From assembly GCA_000997405.1 (NCBI GenBank), contig LCBU01000004.1, positions 1 through 11,994 on the forward strand: a stretch of 11,994 bases of DNA. The letters are read 5' to 3'. Positions 1 through 6,391 of the stretch are shown here, piece after piece. The notes beneath the pieces are model-generated. The model had not been told where the DNA came from. It saw only the letters and a program-made list of their open reading frames with translations, and ran no database searches. A program made the position numbers and the translations under genes. The stretch's first letter is position 1. Each line of letters starts with the position of its first letter. Origin of the DNA: Candidatus Woesebacteria bacterium GW2011_GWA1_41_7. GTDB taxonomy: Bacteria > Patescibacteriota > Microgenomatia > UBA8517.

Positions 1-337
1 TGGGGAAATAGAGATTATCGATTACAAAACCGGAGCAACGATTCCGACCCAAAAAGATGTTGATAAAAATTTACAGCTTTCTTTTTATGCATTAGCTGCA
101 AATAAAATTCCGACGGAACCTTTTTTTAAGATTCCTGAAAAAATTAGGTTATCGTTATACTATCTTGATCAACAGCAAAAACTATCAACCGTGCGCAGTA
201 TGAAACAGTTGGAAAGTGCTGTGGCTGAAATATCTAAAGTCCGCGAAGAGATAGAAAAGAGTGACTTCAAATGTAGTAACCACATGTTTTGTCAAACCGG
301 TTGCGAATTCTCCCTATTCTGTAAGTCTGACAAATAG
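1..337 (+). CDS. C-terminal end of a PD-(D/E)XK (RecB/Cas4-type) nuclease domain protein, partial
   Basis: The reading frame is open from the first codon (base 2) to a TAG stop at 335-337, giving 111 residues of a gene that starts before the window. Residues 5-11 read IIDYKTG, the catalytic Asp-x-Lys strand of RecB-family nucleases, and residues 25-30 (QLSFYA) match the following Q-x3-Y helix motif of that superfamily. The end carries four cysteines at residues 91, 97, 101 and 107 (C-x5-C-x3-C-x5-C). Their position resembles the Cys-rich C-terminus of Cas4/AddB-like nucleases, where cysteines bind a 4Fe-4S cluster, although the spacing is not the usual one. In known proteins this domain sits at the end of UvrD/AddAB-type helicase-nucleases or stands alone. 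The missing N-terminal part would decide between these. It would act on DNA ends in recombinational repair. The gene converges on the FemAB operon with a 21-base gap. Confidence 0.8.
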   Translation, partial: GEIEIIDYKTGATIPTQKDVDKNLQLSFYALAANKIPTEPFFKIPEKIRLSLYYLDQQQKLSTVRSMKQLESAVAEISKVREEIEKSDFKCSNHMFCQTGCEFSLFCKSDK

Positions 338-358
338 GCATCAATAAGCAAATATAAT

Positions 359-1204
359 TCATCTTGGAAGCCTAAGCTTGGTATAACATCCGGGATATTC
401 AACCTCATTGCCCCCGAAGGAGTGTTTGAAGTGGGTAAAACCTTTCCAGCTTCTATTAGGAAAGCGGGGATCATAAATTCCCTCGAAGTCAAAAATCTTG
501 TAACCATTCTTTTTAGCCCATAGTATTCCTTGCCAGAGGAGAGAGTATTGGGAGAGGGTAGTGCGACCCTCGTTATTTGTGAATGCTTGCCAATAATAAG
601 TGATATAGTTTGATCTTTCGTGTGAAGAAGTCGTGAAAATCACTCCTCCTATAATTCTGCCAACAATATTGTGCGACGCAAGGAATAGAGAATACGATTG
701 TGGAAAACTTTTTTTTAATTTTATAAGCTGTTCAGTTGATGGTACAAATCTGTTCAATTTAACGGATTTTTTCCATCCCTCCCGAAATATTCTGATTTCG
801 TCGGGGGTCGAATATTCTTTAATATTTAGACCACTTCCCTTTCGAATTGCCTGTCTCGCGTCTTTTTTAAACTTTTTGAGAATGTCTTCTTTAGACTCGG
901 TCAAGTCAATTAGAAGTGTTTTTGACGGTAGGTAGGTATCTTTAGCCAGTTTGAAGCCGGAGGATATTAAATATTTAGCATCCAAGTCGTTTTTTGGCTC
1001 GATAATTATTTGAAAAACACCATGTTTTCGGCATAATTTACTTATCGTATCCATTCTGATTTCGTCCGGTCTTTGGATTTTTAACAAAGAACCCAGGAGC
1101 GGAAACTTTTTTATGAAATAGCTTATTTCTCCGGTTCTTTCAACTACCCAACCAAGGCTTCTTAAGTATTTCGCGTAAGACAGGGTTTGGCGGATATCAA
1201 CCAT
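359..1204 (-). CDS. FemA/FemB-family peptidoglycan bridge aminoacyltransferase (second of tandem pair)
   Basis: A 281-residue protein starting at ATG 1204 and ending at TGA 359. Family signs are DLTESKEDILKKFKKDAR near residue 100 (the 'shDLs.seeeLl~~~~~k~R~~IrkA' block of FemAB proteins) and, near the end, FDFEGIYD...WKGFTHFKHSFGG, the typical last strand-turn of the second GNAT-like domain (FK-x-SFGG). FemA/B/X enzymes transfer amino acids from aminoacyl-tRNA to the peptidoglycan stem peptide in the cytoplasm, building the interpeptide bridge. The KIQRP segment near residue 42 and the short length (about 280 against about 400-420 in staphylococcal FemA) suggest the compact single-unit form without the coiled-coil arm. 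It lies two bases after the stop of the other FemAB gene, so the two are probably translated together. The start fits well: upstream is only the stop codon of the neighbour. The amino acid added cannot be read from sequence. Confidence 0.88.
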   Translation of the reverse strand: MVDIRQTLSYAKYLRSLGWVVERTGEISYFIKKFPLLGSLLKIQRPDEIRMDTISKLCRKHGVFQIIIEPKNDLDAKYLISSGFKLAKDTYLPSKTLLIDLTESKEDILKKFKKDARQAIRKGSGLNIKEYSTPDEIRIFREGWKKSVKLNRFVPSTEQLIKLKKSFPQSYSLFLASHNIVGRIIGGVIFTTSSHERSNYITYYWQAFTNNEGRTTLSQYSLLWQGILWAKKNGYKIFDFEGIYDPRFPNRSWKGFTHFKHSFGGNEVEYPGCYTKLRLPR

Positions 1205-1206
1205 TG

Positions 1207-2151
1207 TTAAAATCTATTCCTTGAAAGCCCAAGTTTTGCTGAGGTTTTAAGAATCTTCCAGCGTAATTTTTCAGCGAATGTGTATATTTGATAAATAGGT
1301 TTATTGACCACCAAGTCCCAAGTTCCCAAAAATTCTATAACCTTTGGATTGTAACCTTCCTTAAATTTAGTGAATCCCTTACCCTCCTCCCTACCCCAAA
1401 GGTCAAACGTCTTTAATCCCAAATTTCTTCCAAATTTTATTGCCTCCCACATCATTAGATTATTTGCCATTACCTCTTTGTATTTTTCAGTTGATGCGCC
1501 GTATGGGTAATATAAAAAATCATGCCATTTAAAAAGAACCCAGGTTGTAATGATTTCCCCTTGGTAGGTAGCAGTTAAAAGATGGGCAATATTTGCCTCT
1601 CTTAATATCTTCCACATAAGCTTATGGTATCTTTCACTGTGGGCAAAAAATGCTTGTCTAAGGGTAGTTTCCCTGGTTAATTCCAGGTATCTGTTAAAGG
1701 CTTTATCGGAATTATCTTCTTTTACGACAACCTCTTTTCTTTGAGCAAGCCGGATATTGTAGCGGGTTTTACTTGAAAAACTTTTGAGAAGCTCTTCTTC
1801 GGATTTTGTTAAATCAATCCAGAATGTGGTGGGGGTAAAGAATCTTTTACCTGGGACGGAACCGTTGGATTCTACTAAATTGATTAAATTTTCTGATTTT
1901 AAGCAGTTGGGCTCGAGTTTAACAAAAACGATATTGTTTTCTTTGGCAATCTTTCTAAGATCCGCCAACATTTCTTGAGTTGGGGTCGGACCTTTTTCAA
2001 AGATGGCTAATTTGTAGGAAGTGAGGGGGAGCCTGTGAACGGTAAGAATTCCCCACCTGGTTTCCAGAACTTCGTTCCCCCAGGCTTTTCTGAACTTCCC
2101 CCAAAAACTTGTTTGTAGGGGGTGTGTAGCGAACTTATCTAGATCATTCAT
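1207..2151 (-). CDS. FemA/FemB-family peptidoglycan bridge aminoacyltransferase (first of tandem pair)
   Basis: I choose the ATG at 2151 (314 residues, MNDLDKFATHPLQTSFWG...). The frame stays open upstream to a TTG at 2217, but that would only add residues lying over the end of the helicase gene. HPLQTSFWGKFRKAWG is the classical FemAB N-terminus (hP.Qs..Wg.~k...G). DLTKSEEELLKSFSSKTRYNIRLA matches the tRNA-dependent acyltransferase core block, and FDLWGREEGKGFTKFKEGY matches the second-domain end (FDLwG...g...FK.gf), here followed by FLGTWD. The start codon overlaps the helicase stop in ATGAATGA (8 bases), so translation is probably coupled. The expected role is transfer of an amino acid from aminoacyl-tRNA to the lipid II stem peptide. 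It is clearly diverged from the second copy, which would fit two sequential bridge positions, as FemA and FemB work in staphylococci; that part is inference. Confidence 0.9.
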   Translation of the reverse strand: MNDLDKFATHPLQTSFWGKFRKAWGNEVLETRWGILTVHRLPLTSYKLAIFEKGPTPTQEMLADLRKIAKENNIVFVKLEPNCLKSENLINLVESNGSVPGKRFFTPTTFWIDLTKSEEELLKSFSSKTRYNIRLAQRKEVVVKEDNSDKAFNRYLELTRETTLRQAFFAHSERYHKLMWKILREANIAHLLTATYQGEIITTWVLFKWHDFLYYPYGASTEKYKEVMANNLMMWEAIKFGRNLGLKTFDLWGREEGKGFTKFKEGYNPKVIEFLGTWDLVVNKPIYQIYTFAEKLRWKILKTSAKLGLSRNRF

Positions 2152-4048
2152 TTTCGTGTCCCAGGTACTTTTCAATGATATCATCAAATGTTCCCTTAAT
2201 ATCATCAACCGAATCAAGTTTAAAATTATCCACCGGATTTATGTTTTCCCCAACCCCCTCAAGTAAATTTTCCGGGATGTCTGTAATGAATCGTGAAGGT
2301 GGGTTACTGATTCTTTCACCGAAATAGAGGCGGGAGTTTGCATAGGTCAAAAAGAGCTGATCTTTTGCGCGGGTAATTCCAACATAGGCAAGACGTCTTT
2401 CCTCCTCCATTTGACCGGAATCCATCAGCGATCTGCTGTGTGGAAAAAGCCCCTCTTCCATCCCGACTATAAAAACTATTGGGAATTCCAATCCTTTAGC
2501 TGCGTGTAAAGTCATCAAAGTAACGCAGTCTTTTAACTGAGAATTGGGAATTACGCGCTTGTTTGAATCCTGCGATGCCTCAACCAAGGCAACGTTTTCA
2601 AGAAATTCATTGATATCCGGAAATTCCGTTGCCACACTTCGAAGTTCCTTCAAATTTTCAAGACGCGTTAAGTTCTCTTCAGTTTCCTTTTGAAAAAGCG
2701 CAAGATAATCAGTTTTTTGGATGACGACATCCAAGATATCCAGAGTTGTTAGACCTTCCAAATCGGGGTTTTCTGTTCTAAAATTTTCTAGTTTTTCAAA
2801 TCTTCTTTTACCTATTTTTTCAATTCTTTTTTTAGAAACGGTATCTTTTGAATTAACAATGTATCTTATAAAACCCAATACATCCTTAATTTCTTTACGG
2901 TCGTAGAATTTGACACCACCAACCAGAACATATGGAATTCCGGCGTGAAGAAAGGCTTCTTCCAAAACACGAGACTGGGCATTGGTTCTATATAAAATAG
3001 CGATATCGGAGTATTTTACCGAGTTAAGCATTAACTCATTTATTGTGCTTACTACAAAATCTGCTTCATCAAAACCATTTCTGGCGGTATAAAGTTTTAT
3101 CCTTGAACCTTTTTCTTTTTCAGTCCAAAGTTTAAGAATCGGATGCCCCGTATTTTTCGATATTACCAAGTTGGCAGCGTCCAAAATATTTTGTGTAGAG
3201 CGGTAATTCTGTTCGAGATTGACCACCTTAACATTAGGGTAGTCACGCGTTAAATTGTTAATGTTTCGGTAATCTGCTCCGCGCCAGGAGTAAATAGATT
3301 GGGATGCGTCACCGACAGCGGTGATGTTATTTCCCTTACCTACTAAAAGCTTTGTCAACGCATACTGAATTTTGTTAGTGTCCTGCCATTCATCTACAAA
3401 AATGTGAGTTAACCTATTTTGCCATTTTTGTAAAACCTCCGGAATCTCTTTGAAAAGTGTGACGGTTTTTATGAGTAGATCATCAAAATCAAGTGCCCCA
3501 ATTTCCTTTAATGCCCTTTCGTACTCAATATAGACCTTCGCTGCTACCTCCTGCCATTCACCTCTGACAAAATTTATATATTCGGCGGGGCTTAACATCT
3601 GGTTTTTTGCCTCGCCAATACCGTTTAAAATAGAAGCCGGATTGTATTGGTCAGTTGAGATGTTTAGTCTCTCCATTATTTCCTTGACCTCTTCTTTTTG
3701 GTCGCTGTCATCGTAAATTATGAAATTTTTAGGTATGCCGATATGTTCCCCGTCAATTCTTAAAATTTTTGCGCAAAAGGAGTGAAAAGTTCCAGTGGTT
3801 GGTGAGTTTCCTTCGGTCAGTTTAAAGATTCTCTCCTTCATTTCGTTTGCCGCTTTGTTGGTAAAGGTCAAAAGTAAAGCGTTTTCAGGTTTTATTAAAC
3901 CCTTGGAAATGAAATATGCTACACGGTGAGTTAGAACTTTAGTTTTTCCGGAGCCTGCCCCTGCTAATACCATAAGCGGCCCACCGTTATATGTAACCGC
4001 CTCTTTTTGTTGTTGGTTTAAACCAGCTATACTAGTAGTGTCTAACAT
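2144..4048 (-). CDS. UvrD/PcrA-type superfamily 1A DNA helicase
   Basis: A 634-residue protein with all SF1A motifs in order: GLNQQQKEAV (residues 9-18, Q motif), GAGSGKT Walker A (30-36), TFTNKAANEMKERI motif Ia (61-74), TFHSFC (87-92), DEWQDTN Walker B (219-225), GDASQSIYSWRGA motif III (246-258), LEQNYRST motif IV (278-285), TLMTLHAAKGLEF motif V (510-522) and EERRLAYVGITRAKDQL motif VI (549-565). It is a 3'-5' ATP-dependent DNA translocase for excision and mismatch repair or clearing of replication blocks. It is shorter than typical PcrA/UvrD (about 720-750): the C-terminal RNA-polymerase-binding Tudor-like tail is not evident and part of 2B looks reduced. Small changes are DEWQDTN for DEYQDTN and GDASQSIY for GDDDQSIY. 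The ATG at 4048 is fixed by the family N-terminus, because the Q motif begins nine residues later. It heads an operon with the two FemAB genes and overlaps head-to-head with the LCP gene. Confidence 0.95.
   Translation of the reverse strand: MLDTTSIAGLNQQQKEAVTYNGGPLMVLAGAGSGKTKVLTHRVAYFISKGLIKPENALLLTFTNKAANEMKERIFKLTEGNSPTTGTFHSFCAKILRIDGEHIGIPKNFIIYDDSDQKEEVKEIMERLNISTDQYNPASILNGIGEAKNQMLSPAEYINFVRGEWQEVAAKVYIEYERALKEIGALDFDDLLIKTVTLFKEIPEVLQKWQNRLTHIFVDEWQDTNKIQYALTKLLVGKGNNITAVGDASQSIYSWRGADYRNINNLTRDYPNVKVVNLEQNYRSTQNILDAANLVISKNTGHPILKLWTEKEKGSRIKLYTARNGFDEADFVVSTINELMLNSVKYSDIAILYRTNAQSRVLEEAFLHAGIPYVLVGGVKFYDRKEIKDVLGFIRYIVNSKDTVSKKRIEKIGKRRFEKLENFRTENPDLEGLTTLDILDVVIQKTDYLALFQKETEENLTRLENLKELRSVATEFPDINEFLENVALVEASQDSNKRVIPNSQLKDCVTLMTLHAAKGLEFPIVFIVGMEEGLFPHSRSLMDSGQMEEERRLAYVGITRAKDQLFLTYANSRLYFGERISNPPSRFITDIPENLLEGVGENINPVDNFKLDSVDDIKGTFDDIIEKYLGHENE
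4028..4033 (+). promoter_or_regulatory. candidate -10 element for the LCP gene
   Basis: TATACT differs from TATAAT at one position and ends 13 bases before the ATG at 4047 (and only four before the GTG at 4038). A 17-base spacer leads back to TTTTGT (4005-4010), a weak -35. Initiation 6-8 bases after the element would give a leader of roughly 5-8 bases to the ATG. It lies within the N-terminal codons of the helicase gene on the other strand. Confidence 0.35.
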
Positions 4049-5231
4049 GCTTGATCATTCTACAACACATTCCCGGTCACGGGAACGTGATGCGAGAAAT
4101 TCCGAGGGAGTTTCTTTCACACAAATTAAAGAGCGACCGGAAAAAGAAATTGATAAAACAAAGGCATCTTTTTGGAAAATAATTCTCTTTGTCTTTTTAG
4201 GAGTTTTAATACTAATTATCTTGAGCGTGGGTATCTTATTTTATAAATATCCATTAGTAGCAAAGGCCTTTTACAACTTTGTAGTCCCGTCTACTGACCA
4301 GATCACTTCTAAATCGGGGGCGGTGAATATATTAGTAATGGGAAAGTCTGGCGGAATTCATGAGGGGGCAGACCTGACCGACACCATGTTTATCGTATCT
4401 ATCCCGTTCGAGAAATCAGGAATATCCACAGTTTCAATTCCCAGGGACCTTTGGATTCCGGACTTAAGGGCAAAGATAAATTCTGCTTACTATTGGGGTA
4501 AGGAAGGGACAAGTTACTATACAGTTGAAGAAACGGGGGGTGGAATCTCTTTTGCAAAAAAGGTTGCAGGAGAAGTTTCCGGACAGGAAATCCAATATGG
4601 TGTTGTCGTTGATTTTTCTGCCTTTAAAGATATTGTCGACTCAATCGGAGGAATAGAGGTAAACGTTGAAAATGGTTTTACGGATAATTTATACCCAATT
4701 GAAGGTAAAGAAAATGACACATGTAAAGGCGATGAGGATGACTCCCTTGCGCGAGAAACTTATGCATGTCGTTACGAGGTAATTAGTTTTGAGGCAGGGG
4801 TTCAAAAAATGGACGGCCAAACTGCGTTAAAGTTTGTTCGCTCACGCCACGCCGAAGGCGATGAGGGTACTGATATTGCGAGGGAGGCGCGCCAGCAAAA
4901 AGTGATTAAGGCAATAAAAGATAAAATTATGTCCGCAAAAGTTTTATTTTCACCAAGTGCTATTTCAAAAATCTTCCTGATTATTGAAAAGTATGTTGAG
5001 ACGGATGTGGAGTTACCCACCGCAGGGGATTTGGCCCGCCTTGCCTATGATAGTAGTGGCGATATACACCAGAACATTCTCCCCGAGGCTCTTTTAGAGC
5101 ACCCCCCCACAAGTCCAATTTACGATAATTTGTATGTATTAATCCCCAAGACGGGCAATGGAAAATGGGAAGAAATTCAGAAATGGTTTACCTCTGCCTT
5201 CGAAAATAGAAATACCAGCTCTCCTTTATAA
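4047..5231 (+). CDS. LytR-CpsA-Psr (LCP) family cell-wall glycopolymer ligase
   Basis: From ATG 4047 the protein has 394 residues: a charged cytoplasmic N-terminus (1-42), one transmembrane helix (about 43-65), then an extracytoplasmic LCP domain (about 93-295). LCP signatures are VNILVMGK (93-100), the ADLTDTM loop (109-114), STVSIPRDLW with Arg133-Asp134, KINSAYYWG (143-151), VVDFSAFKDIVDSIGGIEV (187-205), the MDGQTALKFVRSRH block (255-268) and DIAREARQQ (276-284). The arginines bind the lipid pyrophosphate. These enzymes move glycopolymers from undecaprenyl-pyrophosphate to peptidoglycan outside the membrane. An acidic insert with two cysteines (Cys226, Cys241) lies before the last motifs. 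An in-frame GTG at 4038 is an alternative start. I prefer ATG because it is 13 bases after a -10-like element and mirrors the CATG arrangement at 6389-6392. The gene meets the following gene end-to-end with two bases between stops. Confidence 0.92.
   Translation: MLDHSTTHSRSRERDARNSEGVSFTQIKERPEKEIDKTKASFWKIILFVFLGVLILIILSVGILFYKYPLVAKAFYNFVVPSTDQITSKSGAVNILVMGKSGGIHEGADLTDTMFIVSIPFEKSGISTVSIPRDLWIPDLRAKINSAYYWGKEGTSYYTVEETGGGISFAKKVAGEVSGQEIQYGVVVDFSAFKDIVDSIGGIEVNVENGFTDNLYPIEGKENDTCKGDEDDSLARETYACRYEVISFEAGVQKMDGQTALKFVRSRHAEGDEGTDIAREARQQKVIKAIKDKIMSAKVLFSPSAISKIFLIIEKYVETDVELPTAGDLARLAYDSSGDIHQNILPEALLEHPPTSPIYDNLYVLIPKTGNGKWEEIQKWFTSAFENRNTSSPL
4057..4085 (-). promoter_or_regulatory. 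candidate promoter of the helicase-FemAB operon
   Basis: Read on the minus strand, TAGAAT (4062 to 4057) matches the -10 consensus in five of six positions. It lies eight bases before the helicase ATG. Exactly 17 bases upstream is TTCCCG (4085 to 4080), a poor -35. A start point 6-7 bases after the -10 would leave a leader of only one to three bases. The whole promoter lies inside the first codons of the opposing LCP gene. No Shine-Dalgarno sequence precedes the ATG. Confidence 0.4.
4070..4085. repeat. 16-bp perfect inverted repeat (TTCCCG-N4-CGGGAA), possible operator
   Basis: The two 6-base arms are perfect complements around GTCA. The repeat covers the proposed -35 and part of the spacer of the helicase promoter, the usual place for a repressor site, and lies 22 bases before the helicase ATG. 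A 6-4-6 palindrome is expected a few times by chance in 12 kb, so its position is the only real argument. It also lies in the LCP coding sequence near codons 8-13, where it could be an mRNA hairpin instead. Confidence 0.25.
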
Positions 5232-5233
5232 GA

Positions 5234-6391
5234 TTAAAAACCCACCCACCCGAATTTATTAATAAAAACCACCCCCCACAAATTAACCAGAATGGAAACT
5301 AGCAAAAGTAGCCAGTGGTGCCAAGAAAGTTTTTTTGAGTCAATTGCATTTATGATTAGCAGAAGTAGTAAAGGGTAAAAATCTACTGCGTAGCGATAAC
5401 CGAATTGAGTAAAACCTGTTCCGCCGTGAATTAGAACAACAAGTGTAATCAGGAAAACCGACAGCCAGGTGAGCATGTTTTCCCTGGACTTTGATGAAGC
5501 AAAGAGCGAATAAATAAACACGGGGCTTGTTATGAATATTGAAAGACCTCCCCAGGAGGGTGTTATATAAGGAAATGTGTTTTTGATAATAGGAACGGAT
5601 AAAAACATAGCCTTAAGGTTAGATCCGATATATGAAAGATCGAAAATCCCTTTTTGATACCAAGGTTCATCTAATACTCCGGGGATAAGGCCGTATCCGG
5701 TTTCAAAAACATTTCCAAACCTCAGATAATTGTAGAATGCAAAAGCGATCCCAAAAACAGTCAGCCCGGCCAATATTTTTATATAATTTTTATTAAGGTA
5801 GAGAATTATTGGTAAAGCCATAACCACCTGAAGCCTTGACAGGATAGCCAACCCAAAATATAAAGCGACCAACCCCCACCTCCTTTTATTTAAAGATTCG
5901 TAAATAGTTAACGACAAAAAAAGGAATGCAGAAACTTGTCCTAAATACCACACAGAACCTGTTGCTGCTAAAAACCAGACAATATTTCCAAATGCCACCA
6001 GAAGAAATACCCACAGAGAAACAATTTTCTTTCCTGATCTCTGGTATGCAATAAGTCCCCAGACAAACGCACCCAGCGCTCCCATAATATGAGCCAGAAT
6101 TTGTTGTTGAAAATTTTGTCCGAAGGCTATGATGAAGGGAATTGATAAAATTGCTGGTGACGGGGGGTAAACCACGGCGAATTTACCCACACCGATTGGT
6201 ATAAGCTCATTTAGCCAAGGAGGATTGGAAGTTAGGTAGTATTTTCCCTGCAAAAATGCTGCCCCAAGCCTGGTAAAATAATCATAAGGGGTTGTTCCAC
6301 CTGACGTTGCCAGGTATACCAAGAAGGTGGCAAGGCTAAAGAGCAGTAAAATCAATGGCCAAGGAATTTGCAACTTTAGTTTTTGAAGCAT
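5234..6391 (-). CDS. GT-C type polytopic membrane glycosyltransferase (PMT/ArnT-like), specificity unknown
   Basis: A 385-residue protein with about ten predicted membrane helices, starting at ATG 6391. After the first helix, TTPYDYFTRLGAAFLQGKYY (Asp37) fits the first periplasmic loop of GT-C enzymes, which carries the acidic catalytic residue. It is followed by NPPWLNELIP and FAVVYPPSPAILSIPF, the P-rich motif before helix 2 seen in PMT_2/ArnT-like proteins. Near the end, GGTGFTQFGYRYAVDFYPLL is the common 'FG.Ry..d..P' motif of bacterial family members. Such enzymes use polyprenyl-phosphate sugars as donors on the outer side of the membrane. The gene stands alone, between the LCP gene (convergent, 2 bases) and the next GT-C gene (divergent, start codons sharing CATG). 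A perfect TATAAT five bases upstream supports this start. The exact acceptor and sugar cannot be told; EpsG- or Wzy-like polymerase activity is less likely. Confidence 0.75.
   Translation of the reverse strand: MLQKLKLQIPWPLILLLFSLATFLVYLATSGGTTPYDYFTRLGAAFLQGKYYLTSNPPWLNELIPIGVGKFAVVYPPSPAILSIPFIIAFGQNFQQQILAHIMGALGAFVWGLIAYQRSGKKIVSLWVFLLVAFGNIVWFLAATGSVWYLGQVSAFLFLSLTIYESLNKRRWGLVALYFGLAILSRLQVVMALPIILYLNKNYIKILAGLTVFGIAFAFYNYLRFGNVFETGYGLIPGVLDEPWYQKGIFDLSYIGSNLKAMFLSVPIIKNTFPYITPSWGGLSIFITSPVFIYSLFASSKSRENMLTWLSVFLITLVVLIHGGTGFTQFGYRYAVDFYPLLLLLIINAIDSKKLSWHHWLLLLVSILVNLWGVVFINKFGWVGF

Noticed and set aside
338..358. Terminator between the nuclease and FemAB genes
   Set aside because: Only 21 bases with no inverted repeat; the other convergent junctions (5232-5233 and 10690-10697) are too short to hold one.
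2152..2217. N-terminal extension of the first FemAB gene from TTG 2217
   Set aside because: It lies wholly over the helicase C-terminus and precedes the typical FemAB N-terminus; ATG 2151 is better.
5102..5108. Run of seven C in the LCP gene, a possible phase-variation tract
   Set aside because: The frame is intact through it and continues into family-like sequence (LIPKTGNGKWEEIQ) to the stop; a single C7 tract is weak evidence of switching.
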